From assembly GCA_045541455.1 (NCBI GenBank), contig JAZQJA010000040.1:1-53173 (forward strand): a stretch of DNA of 53,173 bases, read 5' to 3'. The DNA comes from RGIG9041 sp045541455 (GTDB lineage Bacteria > Bacillota > Clostridia > Oscillospirales > QAKW01). A program made the translations under genes and the position numbers. Shown here in pieces: positions 16,049 through 24,194 of this stretch. The stretch's first letter is position 1. Every line of letters starts with the position of its first letter. Under the pieces are notes generated by a model. It ran no database searches and was not told the DNA's origin. It saw only the letters and a list, made by a program, of their open reading frames with translations.

Positions 16049-17560
16049 TTACATCCCCTTTTCCAATATCATTAAAGCGCATTTTATGCCGTCAACCGCA
16101 GCCGACATAATTCCGCCTGCGTATCCTGCACCTTCGCCTGCAGGGTACAGCCCCAAAATATCACTTTGCATACTTTTATCACGCACAATACGTACCGGCG
16201 ATGACGAGCGTGTTTCAACACCCGTTAAAACTGCATCAGGCAAAGCAAACCCGCGCATTTTTTTGTTAAAAACGGGTATCGCCTCTTTAAGCGAACTTGT
16301 GACAAAATGCGGCAAAACCACATTTAAATCACTTGGTGTAACAGCAGGCAGATAAGAGGGTGTAACACTTCCAAACGCTTCGCTTTTTATACCGTTTAAA
16401 AAGTCGCACAGCTTTTGGGCAGGCGCTTTGTAACCGCCGCCGCCCGCTAAATACGCGCGGTGCTCCAACTCGCGCTGAAAAGCAATTCCGCCAAGGGTTT
16501 CACCGCCGAAATCGTCGGGCAAAACGCTTACAAGCAGTGCCGAGTTTGCGTTTTTCGAGTTTCGCGCAAAAAGGCTCATTCCGTTGGTTACAACCATTCC
16601 TTCTTCGCTTGCCGCTGCCACAACGCTGCCGCCCGGACACATACAAAAACTGTAAACGCCCCTGCCCTGCTTTGTGTGATAGGACAGGCTGTAGTCAGCG
16701 GCACCCAGATATTTTGCGTAGTCTTTGTACTGAATTTGGTTAATAAGGCTTTGCGGGTGTTCAATGCGCACACCCACCGAAAACGCTTTGGGCGTCATAT
16801 TAATTCCTTTTTTGAACAGCATTTCAAAGGTGTCACGAGCGCTGTGCCCTATCGCCAGCACAATAGTGTCGGTTTTAAATTCGCCGTTTTGAGTGAGTGC
16901 ACCGCATACCTTTGAATTTTTAATTTCTATATCTGTAAGGCAACAGTCAAAATACACATCTCCGCCAAGCCGTATAATCTCATCGCGTATTGCCGTTACG
17001 GTATTTACAAGTTTGTCGGTACCGATATGTGCCTTTGCCTGCCATAAAATTTCGTCGGGTGCGCCAAACTTTACAAAAGCCTGTAATACTTCCAAACACA
17101 ACGGGTCGTTTATCCGCGTTGTCAGTTTACCGTCTGAAAAAGTTCCTGCACCGCCCTCACCAAACTGAATGTTCGAGCGGGTGTTAAGTATACCCGTTTT
17201 ATTAAAAAGTGCCACATCCGATATGCGCTTGTCCATTTTAGCGCCGCGTTCAAGCACAATTGGTTTTGCGCCCGCTTTTGCAAGAATATAAGCGCAAAAC
17301 AGTCCGCACGGACCGCTTCCCACTACAACCGGGCGGTGTTTCAAAGTCGAGCGTGGAATTGTAAGGCGCGGCGGGTTTTCAAACGGCTCGCCCTTTTTTA
17401 CCGCCTCTATTGTATAAACAAACAAAACCCTGCCCCCGCGTGCATCGACCGAGCGTTTTAAAACGCGGTAACTTATGTCAGATACACCAACTGCGCGCTT
17501 TATTTTATTTTCAAGTAAATCTTTTGTATGATTTACCTCAATTTTTATATTAATTCTCAT
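16049..17560 (-). CDS. FAD-dependent oxidoreductase, COG2509 type
   Basis: 503 residues. A short N-terminal domain (about 1-85) precedes a Rossmann FAD site, VVVGSGPCGLFCAYILAKAG, with LERG at the end of the second strand. NIQFGEGGAGTFSDGKL and the C-terminal GLYPAGEGAGYAGGIMSAA complete the FAD fold. This is the widespread uncharacterised dehydrogenase family COG2509, and the substrate is unknown. I chose ATG 17560 (GGTGA upstream, beyond a good promoter). A longer in-frame start at 17653 would cross the promoter. It is divergent from the rubredoxin genes. Confidence 0.88.
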   Translation of the reverse strand: MRINIKIEVNHTKDLLENKIKRAVGVSDISYRVLKRSVDARGGRVLFVYTIEAVKKGEPFENPPRLTIPRSTLKHRPVVVGSGPCGLFCAYILAKAGAKPIVLERGAKMDKRISDVALFNKTGILNTRSNIQFGEGGAGTFSDGKLTTRINDPLCLEVLQAFVKFGAPDEILWQAKAHIGTDKLVNTVTAIRDEIIRLGGDVYFDCCLTDIEIKNSKVCGALTQNGEFKTDTIVLAIGHSARDTFEMLFKKGINMTPKAFSVGVRIEHPQSLINQIQYKDYAKYLGAADYSLSYHTKQGRGVYSFCMCPGGSVVAAASEEGMVVTNGMSLFARNSKNANSALLVSVLPDDFGGETLGGIAFQRELEHRAYLAGGGGYKAPAQKLCDFLNGIKSEAFGSVTPSYLPAVTPSDLNVVLPHFVTSSLKEAIPVFNKKMRGFALPDAVLTGVETRSSSPVRIVRDKSMQSDILGLYPAGEGAGYAGGIMSAAVDGIKCALMILEKGM

Positions 17561-17575
17561 ATAATCACCGTAAAA

Positions 17576-17605
17576 ATTATATAGTAAATTATAAAGAGTT
17601 GTCAA
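17576..17605 (-). promoter_or_regulatory. Promoter of the COG2509 oxidoreductase
   Basis: Minus strand: TTGACA at 17605-17600, 18-base spacer, TATAAT at 17581-17576. Confidence 0.75.
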
Positions 17606-17621
17606 CAATGATAATATATAC

Positions 17622-17650
17622 TTGAAAAGTAAAAACGGGTATGATATTAT
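17622..17650 (+). promoter_or_regulatory. Promoter of the rubredoxin operon
   Basis: TTGAAA at 17622-17627, 17 bases, TATTAT at 17645-17650. Its -35 is only 16 bases from the -35 of the divergent promoter, so one bound regulator could affect both. Confidence 0.7.
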
Positions 17651-17682
17651 CAAACCAGAAACTATTTAAAGGAGAAGATATT

Positions 17683-17841
17683 ATGAAATATGTATGTACC
17701 GTTTGCGGTTGGGTTTATGACGAGGACGAGGGTAATGAAGAAATGTCAATTGCTGCCGGAACTGAGTTTGAAGAACTAGACGACAGTTTTGCCTGCCCTA
17801 TCTGCGGGGTTGATAAAGACCATTTTGAAAAGGAGGAGTAA
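17683..17841 (+). CDS. Rubredoxin
   Basis: A 52-residue one-iron electron carrier. The two knuckles are CTVCGW and CPICGV, spaced as in classical rubredoxins. ATG 17683 follows AAAGGAG, while an in-frame upstream start at 17641 overlaps the -10 element and is unlikely. The stop TAA is directly followed by the ATG of the flavin reductase-rubredoxin fusion. The pair probably works in electron transfer for oxygen or ROS detoxification. Confidence 0.95.
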   Translation: MKYVCTVCGWVYDEDEGNEEMSIAAGTEFEELDDSFACPICGVDKDHFEKEE

Positions 17842-18441
17842 ATGAACGATTTAACTGCTCTTTATAAAATCGGTTACGGGCTGTATGTTGTTACAACAAA
17901 CGACGGCACTCGTGACAACGGCTGTATTGTAAATACAGTTTGTCAGGTTACTGATGTTACACCGCGTGTTATGGTAACGCTTAATAAGTCAACCCACAGT
18001 TGTGATACCGTGCTTAAAACAGGCGTTATGAATGTAAACTGCCTTACTGTAAATGCACCTTTTTCGGTGTTTGAGAAGTTTGGCTTTAAAAGCGGTAAAA
18101 CTTTTGATAAGTTTAATGATACACCGTCGTGGCGCGCTAAAAACGGAATTTTAGTGCTGTCTGATAATATAAATGCATATTTTAGTTTAAAGGTAGAAAA
18201 CACGATTGATTTAGACAGTCACGTTATGTTTATCTGCACTGTCACAAACGGTGCGGTTATAAACGATGACGAATCTATGACATATAGTTACTACCATAAA
18301 AACGTAAAACAAAAACCGTCAGCCAAAAAAGGCTATGTCTGTAAAATTTGCGGATATGTCTATGAGGGAGAGCCGTTGCCGCCCGATTTTGTTTGTCCGC
18401 TTTGCAAACACGGTGCACAAGACTTTGAGAAAATAAAATAA
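17842..18441 (+). CDS. Flavin reductase-rubredoxin fusion (high-molecular-weight rubredoxin)
   Basis: 199 residues. An N-terminal flavin reductase-like FMN domain (about 1-150; YVVTTNDG..., HSCDTVLKTG...FEKFGF) is fused to a C-terminal rubredoxin domain with CKICGY and CPLCKH. In acetogens such high-molecular-weight rubredoxins pass NADH electrons to A-type flavoproteins that reduce O2 or NO. The A-type flavoprotein partner is not in this window. The gene is coupled to the free rubredoxin with no gap. Confidence 0.9.
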   Translation: MNDLTALYKIGYGLYVVTTNDGTRDNGCIVNTVCQVTDVTPRVMVTLNKSTHSCDTVLKTGVMNVNCLTVNAPFSVFEKFGFKSGKTFDKFNDTPSWRAKNGILVLSDNINAYFSLKVENTIDLDSHVMFICTVTNGAVINDDESMTYSYYHKNVKQKPSAKKGYVCKICGYVYEGEPLPPDFVCPLCKHGAQDFEKIK

Positions 18442-18465
18442 AAAAGTGCTGTAAAGCACTTTTTT
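18441..18465. terminator. Bidirectional terminator
   Basis: AAAAAGTGCT-GTAA-AGCACTTTTT. The stop codon of the converging transporter gene lies in the T tract. Confidence 0.85.
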
Positions 18466-19318
18466 ATTTTATTTTCTTAATATCAGAAAGTAGTGTAAAC
18501 CCTAAAATCATTATACCGCCAAGCGCACTTAATGGTAACAGCCGTTCGTTAAACACGCACACCGACACTGCAACGGCACACAGCGGGTCGATATAACCCA
18601 AAAGCGCTGTCACCCTTCCCTCCAGCTTTGAAATAGAGTTTAAATATAAAACATAAGTTATACATGTATACACAATTCCAAGTATAAGCAATGCGCCGAT
18701 ACCCGTAAACCCAACGTTTTTTAAACTTAGTCCGTTTGTAAAAAACGCATAGGGCAACAACACCGCACAGGCACAGATAAATTGTATAAGGGTGCGGTCA
18801 ATACCTGTTATACCTTGTATTGACTTGTTAAGCATCATAACTAAAGCGTACAGTAAAGCGGCGCCAAGTCCAAACAGTATACCGCGTATGTCATAATCGG
18901 TTTGTTTGCCGACAAGGGTAATAAGCACAAGCCCCGCCGTTGACATTATAAAACAAATGGCTTGCCAAATTGTAACTTTTTCTTTAAAAATAATAGGACA
19001 CAGTGCAATTACAATAACGGGCGCAAAATAATAACACAGTGTTGCGGTTGCAACAGAAGTGTAATTATATGCTTCAAACAACATAACCCAGTTAAAACCT
19101 ATTGCAGCGCCAGACAGCAACAGTAAAAGCGCAGTTTTTTTGGTTATACCGGCAAACCATCGCTCACGCTTAATAAGTTTGTATATGCAAAGCCCCATTA
19201 CCGCAATAAATGCGCGGTAAAATGCAAGGCCCGACGATGCAAGATTTATATATCTTGCAAAAATTGAAATGGTGCCGAAAATTAACATCGACACCGCCAT
19301 TGACAGTTTTGCGCTCAT
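18464..19318 (-). CDS. EamA/DMT-family transporter
   Basis: 284 residues with about ten hydrophobic segments arranged as two EamA repeats (about 1-135 and 150-280). Helix-boundary residues such as FYRAFIAVMGL and GAALLYALVMMLNK are typical. DMT transporters usually export metabolites or drugs, and the substrate here cannot be predicted. It has its own promoter (19370-19398) and GGAGAG before ATG. Confidence 0.88.
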   Translation of the reverse strand: MSAKLSMAVSMLIFGTISIFARYINLASSGLAFYRAFIAVMGLCIYKLIKRERWFAGITKKTALLLLLSGAAIGFNWVMLFEAYNYTSVATATLCYYFAPVIVIALCPIIFKEKVTIWQAICFIMSTAGLVLITLVGKQTDYDIRGILFGLGAALLYALVMMLNKSIQGITGIDRTLIQFICACAVLLPYAFFTNGLSLKNVGFTGIGALLILGIVYTCITYVLYLNSISKLEGRVTALLGYIDPLCAVAVSVCVFNERLLPLSALGGIMILGFTLLSDIKKIK

Positions 19319-19369
19319 TGTATCTCTCCTAAAACCCGCGGCAGCCTTTTCTGATAACTGTTTTAGTTT

Positions 19370-19398
19370 ATAATATCATCGGTTTGTGTATTTTGCAA
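19370..19398 (-). promoter_or_regulatory. Promoter of the EamA transporter
   Basis: Minus strand: TTGCAA at 19398-19393, 17 bases, TATTAT at 19375-19370. Confidence 0.55.
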
Positions 19399-19400
19399 TA

Positions 19401-19434
19401 AAAAAACCTCGATGAATTTTCATCGAGGTTTTTT
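19401..19434 (-). terminator. Terminator of the pit operon
   Basis: AAAAAACCTCGATGA / TCATCGAGGTTTTTT with a short loop, eleven bases beyond the transporter stop on the minus strand. Confidence 0.88.
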
Positions 19435-19444
19435 ATATGTTGAT

Positions 19445-20512
19445 TTATGCAAAGAATGATTGTGTAGCAAGTGCCACAAGATATGTAAGTAAGCCTGCCA
19501 TTACAGGAGAACTTACCCATGCAACAGCGATGTTTTTAAACACGCCGAAGTTAACGACTTTATAACTTTTGGTAAGGCCTGCACCAACTACTGCGCCGAC
19601 AACTGCCTGAGATGTAGAAACGGGGATTTGCATAAAGTTGCCAAGCAAAACAATTGTGGTAGCCATTGAAATTATAACCAAAAAGCCTTCGATTTGTGTA
19701 AGCGGTGCGATTGATGAACCAACAGTCATCATAACCTTTTTAGAATAGGTTAAAACGCCAAGAGCGATTGCAAGGCCGCCGATTGTGCAAGTAAGTCTTG
19801 CATCAGTCAAAAGGTTGGTCGAAACACCGTTTACAACCTCACCGTAATAAAGTGATGTAACGTTTGCCGAACTGTTCATACCTATACTAAACGATGCATA
19901 ACCGCCCGCGATAAGATAACCGATTTTAATAACGTCATCGTAGTGCGAAAGGTTTGAAAGTTTTGGCACAAGCAATTTTGATGCAACCTTAACTATAATA
20001 AACGAAATTATTGCAGCACCCAGCGGGCATAACAGCCAGGTAGAAGCAAATTTTACAATTTGTTTTAAGTTTCCGCTTAAAACAGCAGGGTTGCTGTAAT
20101 CTGCGTGGAATATACCCCAGCCGATGATAGCGCCGGTGATTGATTGGTTGGCAGAAACAGGGAACTTAAGATACGACATTAAAAATACAGTGGCACCGGC
20201 ACACACGAAGATGATAAACGCTTTTATAGCAGACATAAGCGCAAGGTTGTCGCCTTTGCCATCTTCAACCAATTGTGCAGCGTTTTGTGCAGACGGGATA
20301 ACCGCGTTGTTAATTGCAAGGCTGTTAACACTTTCCATATTTCCCGAACCCATTAAAAATGCGCCGATAACAACAAATATGGAAATGATAATAACAGCGG
20401 TGCGGTATTTTACAACGCCCGTTGCAACTGCTGTACCGAAAGCGTTTGCGGCATCGTTGGTGCCAAGCGACCAACCCATAAAAATGCCGGCAATCAGCAA
20501 CAGATAAATCAT
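19445..20512 (-). CDS. pit: PiT-family inorganic phosphate transporter
   Basis: 355 residues of a polytopic membrane protein. The two PiT signatures are GTNDAANAFGTAVATGVV near residue 17 and SANVTSLYYGEVV near 215-227. Members import phosphate, often as a metal-phosphate complex, coupled to H+ or Na+. It is six bases downstream of the DUF47 gene, the standard arrangement. The second signature reads GMNSSANVTS instead of the common GxNDAQ, so it is somewhat divergent. Confidence 0.92.
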   Translation of the reverse strand: MIYLLLIAGIFMGWSLGTNDAANAFGTAVATGVVKYRTAVIIISIFVVIGAFLMGSGNMESVNSLAINNAVIPSAQNAAQLVEDGKGDNLALMSAIKAFIIFVCAGATVFLMSYLKFPVSANQSITGAIIGWGIFHADYSNPAVLSGNLKQIVKFASTWLLCPLGAAIISFIIVKVASKLLVPKLSNLSHYDDVIKIGYLIAGGYASFSIGMNSSANVTSLYYGEVVNGVSTNLLTDARLTCTIGGLAIALGVLTYSKKVMMTVGSSIAPLTQIEGFLVIISMATTIVLLGNFMQIPVSTSQAVVGAVVGAGLTKSYKVVNFGVFKNIAVAWVSSPVMAGLLTYLVALATQSFFA

Positions 20513-20518
20513 ATTAAA

Positions 20519-21175
20519 TTAAGCCTCTCTCTCCACAAGCATTACCTGAATCTGATCGGCAATGTCCTCGATGATATCAGAAGTCTGGCAGATGTCTGCA
20601 ACCAAATCTCTGTAGTAAATTTTTTCACACAGTGAAAGGTCAAGTTCAAAAATTCTTTCGTGAAGCATTGTCTCAATGCGGTCAACACTGCTTTCGTCTG
20701 CACGGATATCATCAAGAATTTTTTTGTTTGCAGTGAGAAGTTTAAAGTTGTTGAGTAACTTGTCAATTGCAGAGTAGAGAAGAGTTAACTGGTTGTCTGT
20801 AATCTGAATGACTTTTTTAATATCAGAATGAAGTTCTTTAGGGATACGGATTTTTTCAAGAGTAACCTGTCTTGCAACATCCTGACAGTTGTTTGCAATT
20901 TCATCAGTGCTTTCTACAAGCGCGATAAGGTTTTTGCGTGTTACGGGCAAAAATGCCTCTTTCATAAGGTCAATTGCATGGCGAAGACCGATGTCAGCCT
21001 TTGCCTCGTTATCATCAATTGCAACTTTTGCAGATTCAAGCGCATGCTCGTCTACTTTTTCTTCAAAAAGAATGTCCATAAACTTTTCAAAGTTTTCAAA
21101 GCAGTCTGCTACATTTTGATGATGGTCATAAAACGATTTTGAAATTTTTTGATTTTTGCTGCTGAAAATTAACAT
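20519..21175 (-). CDS. DUF47/PhoU-like phosphate transport accessory protein
   Basis: 218 residues, mainly alpha-helical with long charged helices, matching the DUF47 (TIGR00153) family that resembles PhoU and regulates PiT transporters. Recognisable segments are FENFEKFMDILFEEKVD at the N-terminus, DIGLRHAIDLMKEAF in the middle and DIIEDIADQIQVMLVER at the end. It is the first gene of the operon, behind the promoter at 21209-21236 and GGAGGAG. Confidence 0.92.
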   Translation of the reverse strand: MLIFSSKNQKISKSFYDHHQNVADCFENFEKFMDILFEEKVDEHALESAKVAIDDNEAKADIGLRHAIDLMKEAFLPVTRKNLIALVESTDEIANNCQDVARQVTLEKIRIPKELHSDIKKVIQITDNQLTLLYSAIDKLLNNFKLLTANKKILDDIRADESSVDRIETMLHERIFELDLSLCEKIYYRDLVADICQTSDIIEDIADQIQVMLVEREA

Positions 21176-21208
21176 AATTTCTCCTCCATATTTAATTTCT
21201 CTAATTAT

Positions 21209-21236
21209 ATTATACTACAAAATTATATTAAGTCAA
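21209..21236 (-). promoter_or_regulatory. Promoter of the DUF47-pit operon
   Basis: Minus strand: TTGACT at 21236-21231, 16 bases, TATAAT at 21214-21209. The -35 overlaps the foot of the preceding terminator hairpin. Confidence 0.65.
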
Positions 21237-21271
21237 TGCCGACAGTACCAATTTTCAGCACTGTCGGCATT
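21235..21271 (-). terminator. Terminator hairpin after the P-type ATPase
   Basis: AATGCCGACAGT pairs with ACTGTCGGCATT (12 pairs, loop about 13). The T tract beyond it is poor (GACTTAATATAATTTT), so some read-through into the pit operon is possible. Confidence 0.65.
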
Positions 21272-21275
21272 AGAA

Positions 21276-23897
21276 TTATTTGTTAAGTTTTCTCTGTATT
21301 GCTTTTACAATTTCAACGAGCGGGATTATAAGGAATGCAAGGGCTATTGCAATTGCATATTCCATAATCGAAACGGGTGTGAAACCAAACATATCAGCAA
21401 GGAACGGAACATAAATTACAACCGTTGTTAATACAAACGCCAAAATGCCTGCACCCCACAGCCACTTGTTATGGTTTTGGAGTGTGAAAATAGATGCACG
21501 GCGCGAGCGCATGTTAAACGATTGGAAAATCTCCGCCATTGACAGAGTTAAAAATGCCATTGTCATACCGTCGGGGCTGTTTGCAATTTCCCACACACCT
21601 GACTCAACAAAATGCCCTACAAAATAAGCGATAAGTGTGAGTACTGCAACAAATAAGCCCTGATACATAACGTCAAGTCCTACACCGCCTGCAAAAATGC
21701 CGTCTTTAGAATCTCTTGGCGGGCGTTTCATAGCATCGCGCTCACCCTCTTCCATACCGAGTGCAAGTGCGGGTAAACTGTCGGTGATAAGGTTAATCCA
21801 CAGCATGTGTACGGGCTTTAACAGTGTAAAACCAAGCATTGTTGCGGTGAAAACGCCAATAACTTCTGAGAGGTTTGATGACAGTAAGAACTGAATTGAT
21901 TTACGAATGTTGTCATAAATTCGTCTGCCTTCACCGACAGCCGAAACGATTGTTGCAAAGTTATCGTCTGCAAGAATCATATCTGCAACATTTTTGGTAA
22001 CGTCGGTACCTGTGATACCCATACCGATACCGATGTCTGCTGTTTTAATAGATGGTGCGTCGTTAACACCGTCACCCGTCATTGCGGTGACTTTACCGCG
22101 TCTTTGCCAAGCCGATACTATGCGCACCTTGTGTTCGGGCTGAACACGGGCATACACGCGAAGCGATTCGATTTTGCTGTCAAGTTCTTCATCGCTCATA
22201 AAGTCAAGCGCCTGACCCATAATTGCTTGTGACGGGTCGGTAAGAATACCCAACTCTTTTGCAATAGCAACCGCTGTGTCAATATGGTCGCCTGTAATCA
22301 TAACCGCTGCAATTCCTGCGTCACGGCACTTGTCAACCGCTGCTTTAACTTCGGGACGTACAGGGTCAATCATACCGTACAGACCTGCAAATACCAAGTC
22401 TTTTTCAAGCTGCTCAGGCTCGGTATTTTCGGGCAGATTGTCATACTCGCGAAAAGCACCTGCAAGTACACGTAAAGCGCTGTCTGCCATATCTTTGTTC
22501 TGCGCCGAAATGTCTGCCTTGTCAGCATCGGTAATTTCTCTGATACCGTCGCTTGTCATAATGTGAGTACAGCGCATAAGTATTTCATCGGGTGCACCCT
22601 TGGTGTATTGGATAAATCCGTTTTCGCGGCTGTGAACTGTTGACATCATTTTGCGCATTGAGTCAAAGGGAGCTTCTGCCACACGCGGATATTTTTCTTT
22701 GAGTTCGTTTTTGTTAAGCGAGATTTTGTTGGCGTAGTTAACAAGCGCACATTCTGTCGGCTCGCCGATAGCCTCGCCTTTTTCATTGTCAAATTCGGCA
22801 TCGGTACAAAGTGCCATTGCGTGACCGAGCAGGTCGCTGTTTGCACCGTACTCTTTTACAACAGTCATTTTGTTTTGTGTTAAAGTACCTGTTTTATCAG
22901 AACAAATAACCTGCGCACAGCCGAGTGTTTCAACAGCGGTAAGTTTTCTGATAACTGCGTTTTGCTTTGACATTTTGGTAACGCCGATAGACAAAACAAT
23001 TGTAACAACAGCTGCAAGACCTTCGGGAACGGCAGCTACAGCAAGGCTGACTGCAAGCATAAACGAGTCAATCATGTGCTCTGTTGTAAAACCGCCCGAT
23101 TTTAACAAGCCAACGCCGAAAATAAGAACACATATACCAAGTACCAAAATGGTTAATACCTTTGAAAGCGAAGCGAGTTTTTTCTGAAGCGGAGTCTGAC
23201 CCTCTTCAGCTTTTGAAAGCGCGTCGGCAATTTTGCCCATCTCGGTTTTCATACCTGTGTCACAAACAACCGCGGTGCCCCTGCCGTAAACTACGGTCGA
23301 GCCCATATATACCATATTCTTGCGGTCGCCCAAAGCAACCTCGCCTTCAATTGCGTCTGATTTCTTTGTAACCGGCACAGACTCACCGGTAAGCGCCGAT
23401 TCTTCAACCTGCATCGACGCACATTCTAAAATTCTGGCATCAGCAGGAACAGCGTCGCCCGCTTCGAGAGCAATAATATCACCGGCAACAAGATCTTCAC
23501 TTTTAATGCTTTTCAAAACACCGTCGCGGTAAACCTTTGAGTGTGCCGCCGTCATTGTTTTAAGTGCTGCAATAGCTTCTTCCGCTTTGCTTTCCTGAAC
23601 AACGCCGAGCACAGAGTTTAAAATAACAACAAACATGATAATAAACACATCTGCAAACGACTCGCCCTCGTAAGCTGAGGTGATACCCGAAAGTACAGCC
23701 GCTACAATAAGAACTATTATCATCGGGTCGGCAAGCTGCTGTAAAAAGCGAACAAATAAACTTGTCTTTTTCTTTTCTTCAAGTTTGTTTTTGCCGTTTT
23801 TTTCGAGTCTTAAAGCCGCTTCGGCTTCGGTAAGACCGCTTTTTTGCGAATTTAAGTCGGTTAAAACTTTTTCGCTGTCACTTGAATAGTAACTCAT
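21276..23897 (-). CDS. P-type cation ATPase of the calcium/manganese group
   Basis: 873 residues of a P2-type ATPase: the actuator motif LTGESVPV, M4 with VPEGL, phosphorylation site DKTGTLT near residue 330, nucleotide domain KGAPDE, TGDGVNDAPSIK hinge and M6 NLITDSLPALALG. By sequence it would be called a calcium-translocating ATPase. A yybP-ykoY riboswitch lies in its leader, and that class senses Mn2+ and controls exporters, so manganese efflux is the better prediction, perhaps with calcium. GGAG lies before the ATG. Confidence 0.93.
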   Translation of the reverse strand: MSYYSSDSEKVLTDLNSQKSGLTEAEAALRLEKNGKNKLEEKKKTSLFVRFLQQLADPMIIVLIVAAVLSGITSAYEGESFADVFIIMFVVILNSVLGVVQESKAEEAIAALKTMTAAHSKVYRDGVLKSIKSEDLVAGDIIALEAGDAVPADARILECASMQVEESALTGESVPVTKKSDAIEGEVALGDRKNMVYMGSTVVYGRGTAVVCDTGMKTEMGKIADALSKAEEGQTPLQKKLASLSKVLTILVLGICVLIFGVGLLKSGGFTTEHMIDSFMLAVSLAVAAVPEGLAAVVTIVLSIGVTKMSKQNAVIRKLTAVETLGCAQVICSDKTGTLTQNKMTVVKEYGANSDLLGHAMALCTDAEFDNEKGEAIGEPTECALVNYANKISLNKNELKEKYPRVAEAPFDSMRKMMSTVHSRENGFIQYTKGAPDEILMRCTHIMTSDGIREITDADKADISAQNKDMADSALRVLAGAFREYDNLPENTEPEQLEKDLVFAGLYGMIDPVRPEVKAAVDKCRDAGIAAVMITGDHIDTAVAIAKELGILTDPSQAIMGQALDFMSDEELDSKIESLRVYARVQPEHKVRIVSAWQRRGKVTAMTGDGVNDAPSIKTADIGIGMGITGTDVTKNVADMILADDNFATIVSAVGEGRRIYDNIRKSIQFLLSSNLSEVIGVFTATMLGFTLLKPVHMLWINLITDSLPALALGMEEGERDAMKRPPRDSKDGIFAGGVGLDVMYQGLFVAVLTLIAYFVGHFVESGVWEIANSPDGMTMAFLTLSMAEIFQSFNMRSRRASIFTLQNHNKWLWGAGILAFVLTTVVIYVPFLADMFGFTPVSIMEYAIAIALAFLIIPLVEIVKAIQRKLNK

Positions 23898-23918
23898 AGT
23901 CTTTCTCCTTAAAAATAA

Positions 23919-23984
23919 AAATAACCCATATAAGTATTCTACGCCGAGTAATGCATAAAAACACCTACATGAGTCTGGTTATTT
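23919..23984 (-). terminator. Riboswitch-controlled terminator candidate
   Basis: On the minus strand AAATAACC (23984-23977), inside the 3' part of the aptamer, can pair with GGTTATTT (23926-23919), which runs into a U-rich stretch just before the ribosome binding site. A mutually exclusive pairing, ACGCCG (23991-23986) with CGGCGT (23946-23941), uses the adjoining bases. Folding of the aptamer should hide the 5' arm and permit read-through. Confidence 0.5.
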
Positions 23985-24062
23985 ACGGCGTGCCAGACTT
24001 ATAAAAGCCAAGTTGTTGACACTGCCACGCACCAAAAGGTGCGCTAACTACTCCCTCAAGAG
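23966..24062 (-). ncRNA. yybP-ykoY (Mn2+) riboswitch aptamer
   Basis: Minus-strand hallmarks of the class are present in order: GAGGGAGTAG (24057-24048), a GC-rich hairpin GCGCACC-TTTT-GGTGCG, GTCAACAA (24020-24013), and the closing region CGCCGTAAATAACCAGACTC that ends at about 23970. The class binds Mn2+ and typically switches on metal exporters, including P-type ATPases. The promoter lies just upstream, and an expression platform lies between the aptamer and the ATPase gene. Confidence 0.85.
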
Positions 24063-24078
24063 TATTAACTGTAAATAA

Positions 24079-24107
24079 AGATTACCACTATTTTCCCAAG
24101 TTGTCAA
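24079..24107 (-). promoter_or_regulatory. Promoter of the riboswitch and P-type ATPase
   Basis: Minus strand: TTGACA at 24107-24102, 17 bases, TAATCT at 24084-24079. Transcription would begin near 24072, directly before the aptamer. Confidence 0.7.
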
Positions 24108-24124
24108 TAAAATTTTTAAAACTG

Positions 24125-24153
24125 TTGAAATGTTAAAAAGGCTTTGATATACT
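24125..24153 (+). promoter_or_regulatory. Promoter of the TIM-barrel triplet
   Basis: TTGAAA at 24125-24130, 17 bases, TATACT at 24148-24153, divergent from the riboswitch promoter with 17 bases between the two -35 boxes. Confidence 0.7.
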
Positions 24154-24194
24154 AAAAATAACTACATTTATGGGTTCATAAGGAGATAAGAATT

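Noticed and set aside
20124..20507. 127-codon plus-strand frame opposite the phosphate transporter
   Set aside because: Antisense frame of a conserved membrane protein, with no start signals.
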